In this document: piece after piece, positions 53,433-59,941 of the stretch | How the letters are laid out: each line of letters opens with the position of its first letter | How positions within the stretch are numbered: the stretch's first letter is position 1 | From: Halotalea alkalilenta DSM 17697 | Lineage (GTDB): Bacteria; Pseudomonadota; Gammaproteobacteria; Pseudomonadales; Halomonadaceae | NCBI RefSeq assembly: GCF_000621205.1 | Contig: NZ_JHYY01000013.1 | Location: 1-64,000, forward strand | Length of the DNA: 64,000 nucleotides | Direction of reading: 5' to 3' | The notes under the pieces: model-generated | The model's input: the letters and a program-made list of their open reading frames with translations, nothing else | Told to the model about the DNA's origin: nothing | The model's database searches: none | Translations under genes and position numbers: made by a program

Positions 53433-53662
53433 GGCAAGGGCTCCATAGGGCGAACGCAAAGCAGGCGAAAGAGAAGCACACGGCGATGACCGCGCACGGC
53501 TCTTTCAGCAAGTCCCATGCCACATAACAACCTATTGTTTTAAAATGGATTTCACAAACATCTCCTCTGCATGAGCCAGCGCTTTCCCCGCCAGGCCGAC
53601 AGCGGCTGCTCGTTTTCCAACAGCCGGAGAGCGGGAGCAGCGGCGCTCGAGCCATCGCACAA

Positions 53663-53698
53663 ACGCCAGCGGCCGCCCCATGGGGCGGCCGCTGGCGT
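53663..53698. terminator. Perfect 36-bp palindrome, terminator of the mevalonate genes
   Basis: ACGCCAGCGGCCGCCCCA is followed directly by its reverse complement, 15 bp beyond the stop of mvaS (minus strand). The GC-rich core resembles the hairpins duplicated by the mobile elements elsewhere, so it is also a potential target for them. Confidence 0.75.
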
Positions 53699-53713
53699 CG
53701 AGGGATGCAGCGC

Positions 53714-54886
53714 TCAGTCAGGACGTTCGTAGATCCGCCGGTGCTGTTCGATGCCGGCGAAGCGGAAGCCACTGGTGAGATTGCGCGAAGTGGTCAACTC
53801 ACCCGAGGCGTCTGCGCGCGGCGCGCTGTAGAAGCGCTCGTAGGCCTCGACGTCGAGCAGCTCGCGCCCTTCGATCTGGTCGCGATGGTGATCGCTGTGC
53901 AGATGGTCGCGATAGCCCGGCAGTACCTGGCCGGAGAAATACTCGGCGATACAGCCGGAGCCGTAGCTGTAGAAGCCGACCCGGCGGCCCGAGAGATCCT
54001 CCGCGCTGCGCTCGAGCAGCGCGCTCAGCCCGATGAACAGCGTGGCGGTATAGCTGTTGCCGAGCTGGCGTCCGTAGTCGAGGCTGACCCCGACCTGGCG
54101 TGCCAGGGTCTCGGCCTCGAGCCGCTTGTGCCCGGCGAGCGAGGCCAGGCTCTGGTGCGCCTTCTCGACCAGCTTCGGCACCGGGGTGTGGTAGCAGAAG
54201 TGATCGATATCCTCGAAGGAGAAGCCGGAGCGTTCGGTGAACTGCCCCCATACCTCCTCGAGCATTTGCAAGTAGAGCCGCGAGGAGTACTTACCTTCGA
54301 CGAAGGCGAAGTCGGAGTAGTTGGGACGCCAGAAATCCATCACGTTGTCGGTGGCGACGCCGTACTCCGCATCGAAGGCGAGCAGCCGGGGCTGGGCGGA
54401 GAGCACCATCGCCACCGCGCCGCAGCCCTGGGAGGGCTCGCCGGGGGTGGCGAGGCCGTAGCGGGCGATGTCGGAGGCGACCACCAGCACTTTCTTGTCC
54501 GGATACCGTTGCAGGAACGGCAGCGCCAACTGCAGCGCGAAGGCGCCGGAATAGCACGCCTGCTTGAGCTCGACCACACGGCAGCGTCGCGGCAGATCGA
54601 GCAGGCCATGGACGTAGATCCCCGCGGCCTTCGACTGGTCGATCCCCGATTCAGTGGCGAACAGCAGCATCTCGACCTGGTCGCGGTCGATGCCCTCCAG
54701 CGCCTTCTGCGCCGCCGCCGCGGCCAGGGTGACGATATCTTCGTCAGGGGGGGCGACCGACATCCGCTGGATGCCAAGGCCGACCGCGTACTTGCGCGGA
54801 TCGATACCACGCGCCTCGGCCAGGGCCGAAAGTTCGAGCGCGTAGCGGGAGGTGGAGAACGCCAGTCCTTCGATACCTATATTCAT
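53714..54886 (-). CDS. mvaS: Hydroxymethylglutaryl-CoA synthase
   Basis: A 390-residue thiolase-fold enzyme condensing acetyl-CoA with acetoacetyl-CoA, the first committed step of the mevalonate pathway. MNIGIEGLAFSTSRYALELS opens the protein. The catalytic glutamate is in FATESGIDQSKAAG, the nucleophilic cysteine in VELKQACYSGAFALQLALPF and the general-base histidine in DHFCYHTPVPKLVEKAHQSL. GRQLGNSYTATLFIGLSALL also matches. Its ATG shares one base with the upstream mvaA stop (TAATG), so translation is coupled. Confidence 0.92.
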   Translation of the reverse strand: MNIGIEGLAFSTSRYALELSALAEARGIDPRKYAVGLGIQRMSVAPPDEDIVTLAAAAAQKALEGIDRDQVEMLLFATESGIDQSKAAGIYVHGLLDLPRRCRVVELKQACYSGAFALQLALPFLQRYPDKKVLVVASDIARYGLATPGEPSQGCGAVAMVLSAQPRLLAFDAEYGVATDNVMDFWRPNYSDFAFVEGKYSSRLYLQMLEEVWGQFTERSGFSFEDIDHFCYHTPVPKLVEKAHQSLASLAGHKRLEAETLARQVGVSLDYGRQLGNSYTATLFIGLSALLERSAEDLSGRRVGFYSYGSGCIAEYFSGQVLPGYRDHLHSDHHRDQIEGRELLDVEAYERFYSAPRADASGELTTSRNLTSGFRFAGIEQHRRIYERPD

Positions 54887-55956
54887 TACCGATCTACCTC
54901 ATCCTTGGTCGAATCACGGCGTTCGAGATTCACATGGCTCTGCATCAGTTCACCCGGCACCGACTGGGCGGCGAGCAGTGAAAGCTCACCGCACAGCACC
55001 GCGGCCGCAGCGGCCACGGCGAGGCGCCGCGCATTGGCGCCAGGAGGCGCCTCACGGTCCAGGCAGCCGAGCAGCTCCAGGTTGCGCTGGACGAAGTCCA
55101 GAGACTTGCCATTGCCGACCGAGCCGACGATCAGATTGGGCAACGTCACCGAAAAGTAGAGATCCGCGCCGCGCAGCTCGGCATGCACCACCCCTTGGGA
55201 GCCTTCGATGATGTTGGCCGCGTCCTGGCCGGTAGCGAGATAGAAGCCGAGCAGCATGTTGGCGAAATGGGCATTGGCGGTGCGCACCCCGCCCGAGAGG
55301 ATGCTGCCGATCAGGTTCTTCTTGATGTTGAGCTGGACGATCCGCTCGGGTTCGGCCTTGAGCACCCGGCGCACCGTCGAGGCCGGCAGCAGGACGTCAG
55401 CGACCACGTACTTGCCACGGCCGAGAATGCCATTGACCGAGGAGTTCTTCTTGTCGGAGCAGTAGTTACCCGAGATCGACACGTACTCGAGACGCGGATA
55501 CTCGCTGATCAGCCAGTCCATCAGCCGCTCAGCCGCAAGCGTTGCCATGTTGTGACCCGAGGCATCCCCGGTGTGAAACGCGAAGCGCAGATAGATCAGC
55601 GTTCCGACCACCTGGGTGTGCAGGTCGAGCAGCCTGGCGAAGCGGCTGGTCTCGCCCACCACCGCCTCGAGCGCGGCGCGGTTGCCGCTCAGCGCGTTGA
55701 TCACCCGCTGCGCCTCGAAGATGTCCGGCGCCTCGAGCAGCACCGAACGGGTCATTCGATCGTCGAGCACCACGGCGTTGATCCCGCCCGCCCGGTTGCA
55801 CGCGATCGCGCCTCGATGGGTAGAGGGCCAAAGCGGCGTCTCGTACGTCGCAAGCGGCAGGGGTAGTTCACCGTCCACCTCCGAACCCTTGATCCTCACC
55901 GGCCCCACCACCTTCATGGGGATCGCGGCGCTCTCCTCACTCGCCTGCCAACGCAT
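54886..55956 (-). CDS. mvaA: Hydroxymethylglutaryl-CoA reductase, short Streptomyces-like form
   Basis: A 356-residue HMG-CoA reductase that makes mevalonate. The catalytic glutamate is in TYETPLWPSTHRGAIACNRA, with FHTGDASGHNMATLAAERLM and ISGNYCSDKKNSSVNGILGR supplying the CoA/NAD(P)H and lysine residues. ANAHFANMLLGFYLATGQDA and VLCGELSLLAAQSVPGELMQ then SHVNLER complete the family pattern. From memory, the sequence resembles the 353-residue Streptomyces enzyme more than longer types. The start at 55954-55956 (MRWQASEESA) matches that length. Confidence 0.92.
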   Translation of the reverse strand: MRWQASEESAAIPMKVVGPVRIKGSEVDGELPLPLATYETPLWPSTHRGAIACNRAGGINAVVLDDRMTRSVLLEAPDIFEAQRVINALSGNRAALEAVVGETSRFARLLDLHTQVVGTLIYLRFAFHTGDASGHNMATLAAERLMDWLISEYPRLEYVSISGNYCSDKKNSSVNGILGRGKYVVADVLLPASTVRRVLKAEPERIVQLNIKKNLIGSILSGGVRTANAHFANMLLGFYLATGQDAANIIEGSQGVVHAELRGADLYFSVTLPNLIVGSVGNGKSLDFVQRNLELLGCLDREAPPGANARRLAVAAAAAVLCGELSLLAAQSVPGELMQSHVNLERRDSTKDEVDR

Positions 55957-56315
55957 AGAATCCAGTTTTCCAACAGTCGATAAGTATGTATGCAGGCACC
56001 GCGACGCCACCGTCTCGATGGGCCGAGTGTCCTCGGGTGCACCCCACGCCTTGCCGCCATCGTCCGCAGGTTTTCGCGGTCCTGAAGCATATTCTAGGCA
56101 TCAAGGCGCCAAGCGACCATAGCGACAGCAGAGCAAGCGTCGCAAGGGCACACCCCGATACCGGCGAAACACCGTCGCGGCGCAGCCCGTTGGCATCGCA
56201 TGGTAACGGCAGCCAAGCGTCAAGTCTCGCCCAAGCGGGTGAAGAGGCGTTTCGATTGGTTGTCGAAACGAGAGCGACGGAACGCCAAAAAGCTAGTAAG
56301 AAAAAGGATAGGCAA
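55957..56315. other. Upstream region of the mevalonate genes, no recognisable gene
   Basis: This 359-bp stretch must hold the mvaA-mvaS promoter. I see no convincing gene. A short plus-strand frame (56200-56352) would encode a 50-residue very basic peptide (MVTAAKRQVSPKRVKRRFDW...) whose stop codon is supplied by the mobile element; it has no clear ribosome-binding site. Confidence 0.4.
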
Positions 56316-56340
56316 CCGGCGCGGCAAGTGTGCCGCGCCG
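56316..56340. repeat. 25-bp hairpin direct repeat, left boundary of the cassette-carrying element
   Basis: CCGGCGCGGCAAGTGTGCCG then CGCCG forms the stem GGCGCGGCA/TGCCGCGCC. An identical copy is at 59907-59931, next to the sfnB-like gene, so the unit between them was inserted into what had been that gene's terminator. Confidence 0.85.
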
Positions 56341-56468
56341 TCAGACTGCTGACAAAGTATTTGAAGGTGCCACGATGGTTTCCAGCCGCCTCTGAGAGCG
56401 CGCTGGACGGCAATCGCTTGCACCGGGGTTTGCGACATGGATGTCGCAAAAGGCGCGCCCGGACAGGG
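56341..56468 (-). repeat. Remnant of the 330-bp element, copy 3
   Basis: Matches the first 128 bp of copy 2 with few changes (for example AAGGTGCC for AAGATGCC and CTCTGAGAG for CTCCGAGAG). Similarity stops sharply after GCGCCCGGACAGGG, where cassette-associated sequence begins. Confidence 0.85.
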
Positions 56469-56531
56469 CGGAAAAACTGCTCCTGCATTATCGTGGCAGC
56501 GCCAGCCTGCTTTACGCTACGCTAGCACGCA

Positions 56532-56573
56532 GTCGCCGCCCCGCTGCGGGGCGGCTTAACTCAGGCGTTATGT
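56532..56573 (+). other. Partial attC recombination site preceding the TIR cassette
   Basis: CGCCGCCCCGCTGCGGGGCG, then GCTTAACTCAGGC and the core GTTATGT (56567-56573) have the form of the right half of an attC (59-be) site. I cannot find a matching left core (RYYYAAC) upstream, so the site is incomplete or merged into the mobile element. Confidence 0.7.
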
Positions 56574-56588
56574 TTCAGGGGGAAATTC

Positions 56589-57410
56589 GTGGTTGACAAC
56601 TCACAAAAGCCGCCCCAACAGCAGATCGTTGAGGTCTATCAGAACATCGTTTCCGCAAAGCACCCAGATCTTGCTGCAGCTTGGCCAATCATCTCTGGCT
56701 TCAACACGAAGATCGGAAGCTTTCAAGGTTGGCTGATTGTTGTGCTTAAGCACACTGGAAACACAACCTTTACAACGTCTAGTGGCCTTGGTGAACTCAA
56801 TAGCGGCCTTGTCGGTGTAGCAGCAATTGAAAAGAGCAATAAACGTACGGTCCGCGATCGCCTGACATCGCATTTCGGGCTCAAGCCGTCCGATGCGATA
56901 TTCATAGTCCCGCCCAACGGAGACATAGGCGAAGAGCTTGAAACTGTTCTGCAACAACATGAGTTCGTGATGGGCTTGGTGCCAATGAAGATTTTCTTAA
57001 GCCACAAGGGCGCGGATAAGCCGCTCGTACGGGAGTTTAAGCAAACACTGGCTTTGCTCGGCTTCGATCCATGGCTAGACGAAGATGCAATGCAGGCTGG
57101 CGCAGAGCTGGAGAGAAGTCTACTTAAAGGATTCAATGATTCCTGCGCGGCCGTTTTCTTCGTTACCCCTAACTACAAGGACGAGAACTATCTCGCAAGC
57201 GAGGTGGACTACGCTCTTCAGGAGAAGCGAAAAAAAGGGGACAAGTTTGCAATTATCACGCTTGTGCTAGACAAGAACGGCTCGGAAGCAGTTGTTCCGC
57301 AACTGTTGCATCGCTACGTATGGAAAGAGCCTTCTAACCATTTGCAGGCACTCCGCGAAGTGATCAAGGCCTTACCAGTGCAAACTGGAAGCGTCTACTG
57401 GAAACAGTAA
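56589..57410 (+). CDS. TIR-domain protein in an integron gene cassette
   Basis: A 273-residue protein. Residues 1-130 form a domain that I do not recognise (GWLIVVLKHTGNTTFTTSSG; FGLKPSDAIFIVPPNGDIGE). A TIR domain spans about 133-245: MKIFLSHKGADKPLVREFKQ, LGFDPWLDEDAMQAGAELER, AAVFFVTPNYKDENYLASEV. E205 in LASEVDYAL is at the position of the catalytic glutamate of TIR NADases. Bacterial TIR proteins commonly act in anti-phage defence by degrading NAD or making signals; a regulatory or effector role here is inference. GTG start with AGGGGGA upstream. Base composition is distinctly less GC-rich than the neighbours. Confidence 0.85.
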   Translation: MVDNSQKPPQQQIVEVYQNIVSAKHPDLAAAWPIISGFNTKIGSFQGWLIVVLKHTGNTTFTTSSGLGELNSGLVGVAAIEKSNKRTVRDRLTSHFGLKPSDAIFIVPPNGDIGEELETVLQQHEFVMGLVPMKIFLSHKGADKPLVREFKQTLALLGFDPWLDEDAMQAGAELERSLLKGFNDSCAAVFFVTPNYKDENYLASEVDYALQEKRKKGDKFAIITLVLDKNGSEAVVPQLLHRYVWKEPSNHLQALREVIKALPVQTGSVYWKQ

Positions 57411-57419
57411 TCGACTGAA

Positions 57420-57479
57420 ACATAACAATTCATTCAAGCCGACGCCGCTTCGCGGCGCGGCTTAATTCAGGCGTTAGAC
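57420..57479 (+). other. Complete attC site of the TIR cassette
   Basis: A 60-bp site that starts ACATAAC, has AATTCATTCAAGCCGACGCC and GCTTCGCGGCGCGGCTTAAT in the middle, and ends at the core GTTAGAC. It is nearly the same as the attC of class 1 aadA cassettes. The sequence CTGAAACATAAC at its left edge is the exact reverse complement of GTTATGTTTCAG at the start of the cassette, the diagnostic pairing of one cassette's two ends. Confidence 0.93.
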
Positions 57480-57492
57480 CTGTAAAAGCAAA

Positions 57493-57526
57493 AAGCCGCG
57501 AGCGGTGCTCTTCCGCTCACGGCCTT
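57493..57526 (-). terminator. Intrinsic terminator of the symE-like gene
   Basis: On the minus strand AAGGCCGTGAGCGG pairs with CCGCTCGCGGCTT and is followed by TTTGCTTTT, 8 bp after the stop codon. Confidence 0.75.
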
Positions 57527-57533
57527 ATACGGA

Positions 57534-57755
57534 CTACTTGTCTGGCGTAATCATGATTCCATCATGCGTTACTTCGACTCGTACTTTCTGCCCGACTAGA
57601 AATCCTGCCGCCTGCAGCCAGTCGCCGCACAGACGCAAGGTTGGAACCTGTCTTGATCTATAGCGGAGTTCTTTATCTCTGCGCTGACTTTCGTAGTAGT
57701 GATAGCCAATCTTCAAGAAACGACGCTTCTGTAAAACCCGAGCCTGCTCGGCCAT
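57534..57755 (-). CDS. SymE-family toxin-like protein (type I toxin family)
   Basis: A 73-residue protein. The C-terminal half, RQVPTLRLCGDWLQAAGFLV then GQKVRVEVTHDGIMITPDK, is the SymE/SpoVT-AbrB-like domain; the N-terminal part is basic. SymE of E. coli is an SOS-induced toxin restrained by an antisense RNA. The gene lies in reverse orientation within an integron cassette that begins at GTTAGACC (57473). Its start codon is 5 bp from the end of the IS3-family element, which has separated it from its ribosome-binding site (58970-58974). Confidence 0.75.
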   Translation of the reverse strand: MAEQARVLQKRRFLKIGYHYYESQRRDKELRYRSRQVPTLRLCGDWLQAAGFLVGQKVRVEVTHDGIMITPDK

Positions 57756-57808
57756 AAAAACGACGTCCCCCCGCTTTCAGTAGCGGGACCATTTAGAGCC
57801 CGGGGTTA

Positions 57809-58639
57809 CTATAGCTGAGCTTCTGCCAGTTGATTTGCGTGGGCGGCGGGCGTCAGCCCGCCGAGTGATTTCTTTGGTCGTTCCTCGTTGTATTCCCGCC
57901 GCCAGCGCTCGATCTCGCTTCGGGCATGCAGCAGCGTCGGGAACCAGTGTTCGTTGAGGCATTCGTCGCGCAGGCGCCCGTTGAAGGACTCGACGTAAGC
58001 GTTTTGATTCGGCTTGCCCGGCTGGATCAAGCGCAGCATCATGCCCCGCTCGTGCGCCCAGGCCACCATCGCATTGCCGCAGAACTCCTTGCCGTTGTCC
58101 GTTCGGACCACCTTCGGCAGGCCACGGCTTAGCGCCAGGCGGTCGAGCACACGACTGACCCCGTGCCCGGAAATCGCGCGTTCGACTTCGATCGCCACAG
58201 CTTCGTGGCTCGCGTCGTCCACGATCACCAGGCACTTGATGACGCGGCCGTCGGCCGTGCGGTCGAAGATGAAGTCCATCGACCACACTTCATTGGCCGC
58301 AACCGGACGGATCAGCGGTTGCCGCTCGCCCACCGGCACCTTCTTGCGCTTGCGTCTCCGCACCTGCAGCTTCGCGTGCTGATACAGCCGCTCCACGCGT
58401 TTGTAATTCACGGCATGGCCGCTTTGCCGCAGCTTGAGATAGATCATGCCCACGCCGTAGCGCTTGTGCCGATGCGCCAATGCCTGGATCTGCGCCCGCA
58501 GTTCGACATTGCGATCCGGACGAGGTGTGTAACGCAGTGCGCTGGCGCTCATGCCCACCACGCGCAAAGCGCGCCGCTCGCTGAGTCCTTTTCCGACCAT
58601 GTAGCGCACCTGCTCACGACGGGCCGGTGCGCTCACCAT
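57809..58639 (-). CDS. IS3-family transposase OrfB (DDE integrase domain)
   Basis: The rve-type catalytic domain, expressed as an OrfAB fusion by slippage on seven A residues (minus strand, 58639-58645). The HTH_21 region lies near the N-terminus (VGMSASALRYTPRPDRNVEL). The DDE residues are D in EVWSMDFIFDRTADGR, D in VVRTDNGKEFCGNAMV and E in NAYVESFNGRLRDECLNEHW. The ORF is complete, so the element may be active. The same frame is open further upstream to 58819, as expected for the overlap. Confidence 0.92.
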   Translation of the reverse strand: MVSAPARREQVRYMVGKGLSERRALRVVGMSASALRYTPRPDRNVELRAQIQALAHRHKRYGVGMIYLKLRQSGHAVNYKRVERLYQHAKLQVRRRKRKKVPVGERQPLIRPVAANEVWSMDFIFDRTADGRVIKCLVIVDDASHEAVAIEVERAISGHGVSRVLDRLALSRGLPKVVRTDNGKEFCGNAMVAWAHERGMMLRLIQPGKPNQNAYVESFNGRLRDECLNEHWFPTLLHARSEIERWRREYNEERPKKSLGGLTPAAHANQLAEAQL

Positions 58640-58902
58640 TTTTTTCGCAGTACGTCCTTGATCACCTCGTTCTCGAGGACTTGCTCGGCCAGCAGCTTCT
58701 TCAGACGCGCATTCTCGACTTCGAGTTCCTTGAGCCGCTTGGCTTCGGAAACATTCATCCCGCCGAACTTGCTGCGCCACAGGTAGTACGACGCCTCGCT
58801 GAAGCCATGCCGGCGGCACAGCTCCTTGACCGGCAGGCCGGCCTCGGCCTCACGCAGGAAGCCGATGATCTGTTCTTCGCTGAAACGCTTCTTCACGTCC
58901 AA
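58633..58902 (-). CDS. IS3-family transposase OrfA
   Basis: An 89-residue HTH_Tnp_1 protein: MDVKKRFSEEQIIGFLREAE, LPVKELCRRHGFSEASYYLW (helix-turn-helix), then a leucine zipper (LKELEVENARLKKLLAEQVL). It ends RKKW followed by TGA just beyond the A7 slippery run. The sequence is of the IS407-like type within IS3. Confidence 0.92.
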   Translation of the reverse strand: MDVKKRFSEEQIIGFLREAEAGLPVKELCRRHGFSEASYYLWRSKFGGMNVSEAKRLKELEVENARLKKLLAEQVLENEVIKDVLRKKW

Positions 58903-58969
58903 TCTCCTTCTCGTTCGGGATTGGACTCCAAAGCTGCCTGCTACTCAAGTGCGGGGGGACGTCGAAAAT

Positions 58970-58974
58970 CTCCT
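58970..58974 (-). promoter_or_regulatory. Displaced ribosome-binding site of the symE-like gene
   Basis: AGGAG on the minus strand, followed by ATTTT. Joined across the IS3-family element (one AAAA target copy removed) it would lie 6 bp before the symE ATG at 57755. The element therefore sits exactly between ribosome-binding site and start codon. Confidence 0.7.
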
Positions 58975-59042
58975 AGTATTCGTTGAGTGACCGACTCCGC
59001 CTCCTGTTGAGAGAGGCGGCCGGGTGCTTCAACACGGTACTA

Positions 59043-59899
59043 GAGCGTGTTATGAACTTTGAAGCAGGGTGGCGGCATTACCGAGCATGAGGATGGTGAA
59101 GACCACGAAGTGCAGCCCTGCCAGCGTTTCCGGCAAGCGCTCGTAGTCGCGTGCCAAGCGTCGGAACCGATTGACCCAGCCGAAGCTGCGCTCCACCACC
59201 CAACGACGCGGCAGCAGCACAAACCTCTTCTTGGCCTGCGACAGCTTCACCACGTGCAGTTCGATGCCTTCTTCCTGCGCCGCTTCGGCCGGGTCCTTGC
59301 CCGTGTAGCCCTGATCGACGAAGGCCACCTTTACCGTTTCTCCCGTGACGTGCTGAACTTCCTGTGCCAGGGATCGCACCTGAGCTCGCTCCTGCTCGTT
59401 GGCCGGCGTGACCTGCACGGCCAGCAGATGGCCCAGCGTATCCACCGCCATGTGCACCTTGCTGCCCTTCTTGCGCTTGTAGCCATCGTAGCCGGCACGT
59501 GGACCGCTCTCGCAGGTGGACTGCAACGTGCGGCCATCCAGGATCACCGCGCTGGGCTGGCCTTGCTTGCCCTGAGCAACCCGCAAGACCGAGCGCAGGT
59601 CGTTGACCATGGCCTCGAAGCAGCCGGCCTGCAGCCAGCGCTGGGTCTGCTGATACACCGCCTCCCACGGCGGAAAGTCATTGGGGATCAGCCGCCAGGG
59701 GGCGCCAGCCCGGGCCATCCAGCGCAAGGCATTGAACATCAAGCGAAGATCGTACTTGCGTTGCCGCGCCTGTGGATCCATCAACGTCAGGTAGGGCGCA
59801 GCAAAGGCCCACTCCTCATCGGAAACATCGGTCGGATACGGGCGAGCAGGCTTCATCCCGTTACGATAGCGGGACAAGTCCAAAGTTCATAACACGCTC
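59043..59899 (-). mobile_element. IS5-family insertion sequence (857 bp)
   Basis: Perfect 19-bp terminal inverted repeats, GAGCGTGTTATGAACTTTG at the left and its complement at the right, flanked by TA on both sides. It encodes one transposase. It has inserted at the far end of the cassette-carrying element and left only seven bases of that element's terminus. Confidence 0.9.
59050..59856 (-). CDS. IS5-family transposase
   Basis: A 268-residue DDE transposase from MKPARPYPTDVSDEEWAFAA (an ATG nine codons upstream is also open). The DUF4096-like N-terminus is followed by the catalytic domain: first aspartate in AVILDGRTLQSTCESGPRAG, second in KVAFVDQGYTGKDPAEAAQE, and glutamate in RRWVVERSFGWVNRFRRLAR (Y/R-x-x-x-E region). 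The reading frame is intact. Confidence 0.92.
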   Translation of the reverse strand: MKPARPYPTDVSDEEWAFAAPYLTLMDPQARQRKYDLRLMFNALRWMARAGAPWRLIPNDFPPWEAVYQQTQRWLQAGCFEAMVNDLRSVLRVAQGKQGQPSAVILDGRTLQSTCESGPRAGYDGYKRKKGSKVHMAVDTLGHLLAVQVTPANEQERAQVRSLAQEVQHVTGETVKVAFVDQGYTGKDPAEAAQEEGIELHVVKLSQAKKRFVLLPRRWVVERSFGWVNRFRRLARDYERLPETLAGLHFVVFTILMLGNAATLLQSS

Positions 59900-59906
59900 T
59901 AATCTG

Positions 59907-59931
59907 CCGGCGCGGCAAGTGTGCCGCGCCG
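59907..59931. repeat. 25-bp hairpin direct repeat, right boundary; terminator of the sfnB-like gene
   Basis: Identical to 56316-56340. It lies 10 bp after the stop of the sfnB-like gene (minus strand) and probably acts as its terminator. Confidence 0.85.
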
Positions 59932-59941
59932 TGCAGGAGTC

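Larger units (their letters stand above)
57761..58964 (-). mobile_element. IS3-family insertion sequence (1204 bp)
   Basis: Terminal inverted repeats are CGACGTCCCCCCGC at 57761 and GCGGGGGGACGTCG ending at 58964. Each side is flanked by AAAA (57757-57760 and 58965-58968), consistent with a 4-bp target duplication. It encodes overlapping orfA and orfB joined by a -1 frameshift. Removing it restores a normal ribosome-binding site in front of the symE-like gene. Confidence 0.88.
56341..59906. mobile_element. Composite: third copy of the 330-bp element carrying integron cassettes and two IS
   Basis: Between two identical 25-bp hairpin repeats lie, in order: 128 bp of the 330-bp element with its intact terminus (CAGACTGCTGACAAA from 56342), a partial attC, a complete TIR-protein gene cassette with its attC, a SymE-like gene, an IS3-family element, and an IS5-family element. 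At the far end only seven bases of the other terminus (CAGATTA on the minus strand) remain before the IS5 element. The duplication shows that the terminal ends moved as one unit, or that the interior was replaced after insertion. Confidence 0.72.

Noticed and set aside
56200..56352. 50-codon, strongly basic plus-strand frame ending in the mobile element
   Set aside because: No ribosome-binding site, no homology that I recognise, and its stop codon comes from the inserted element. It may simply reflect sequence bias.
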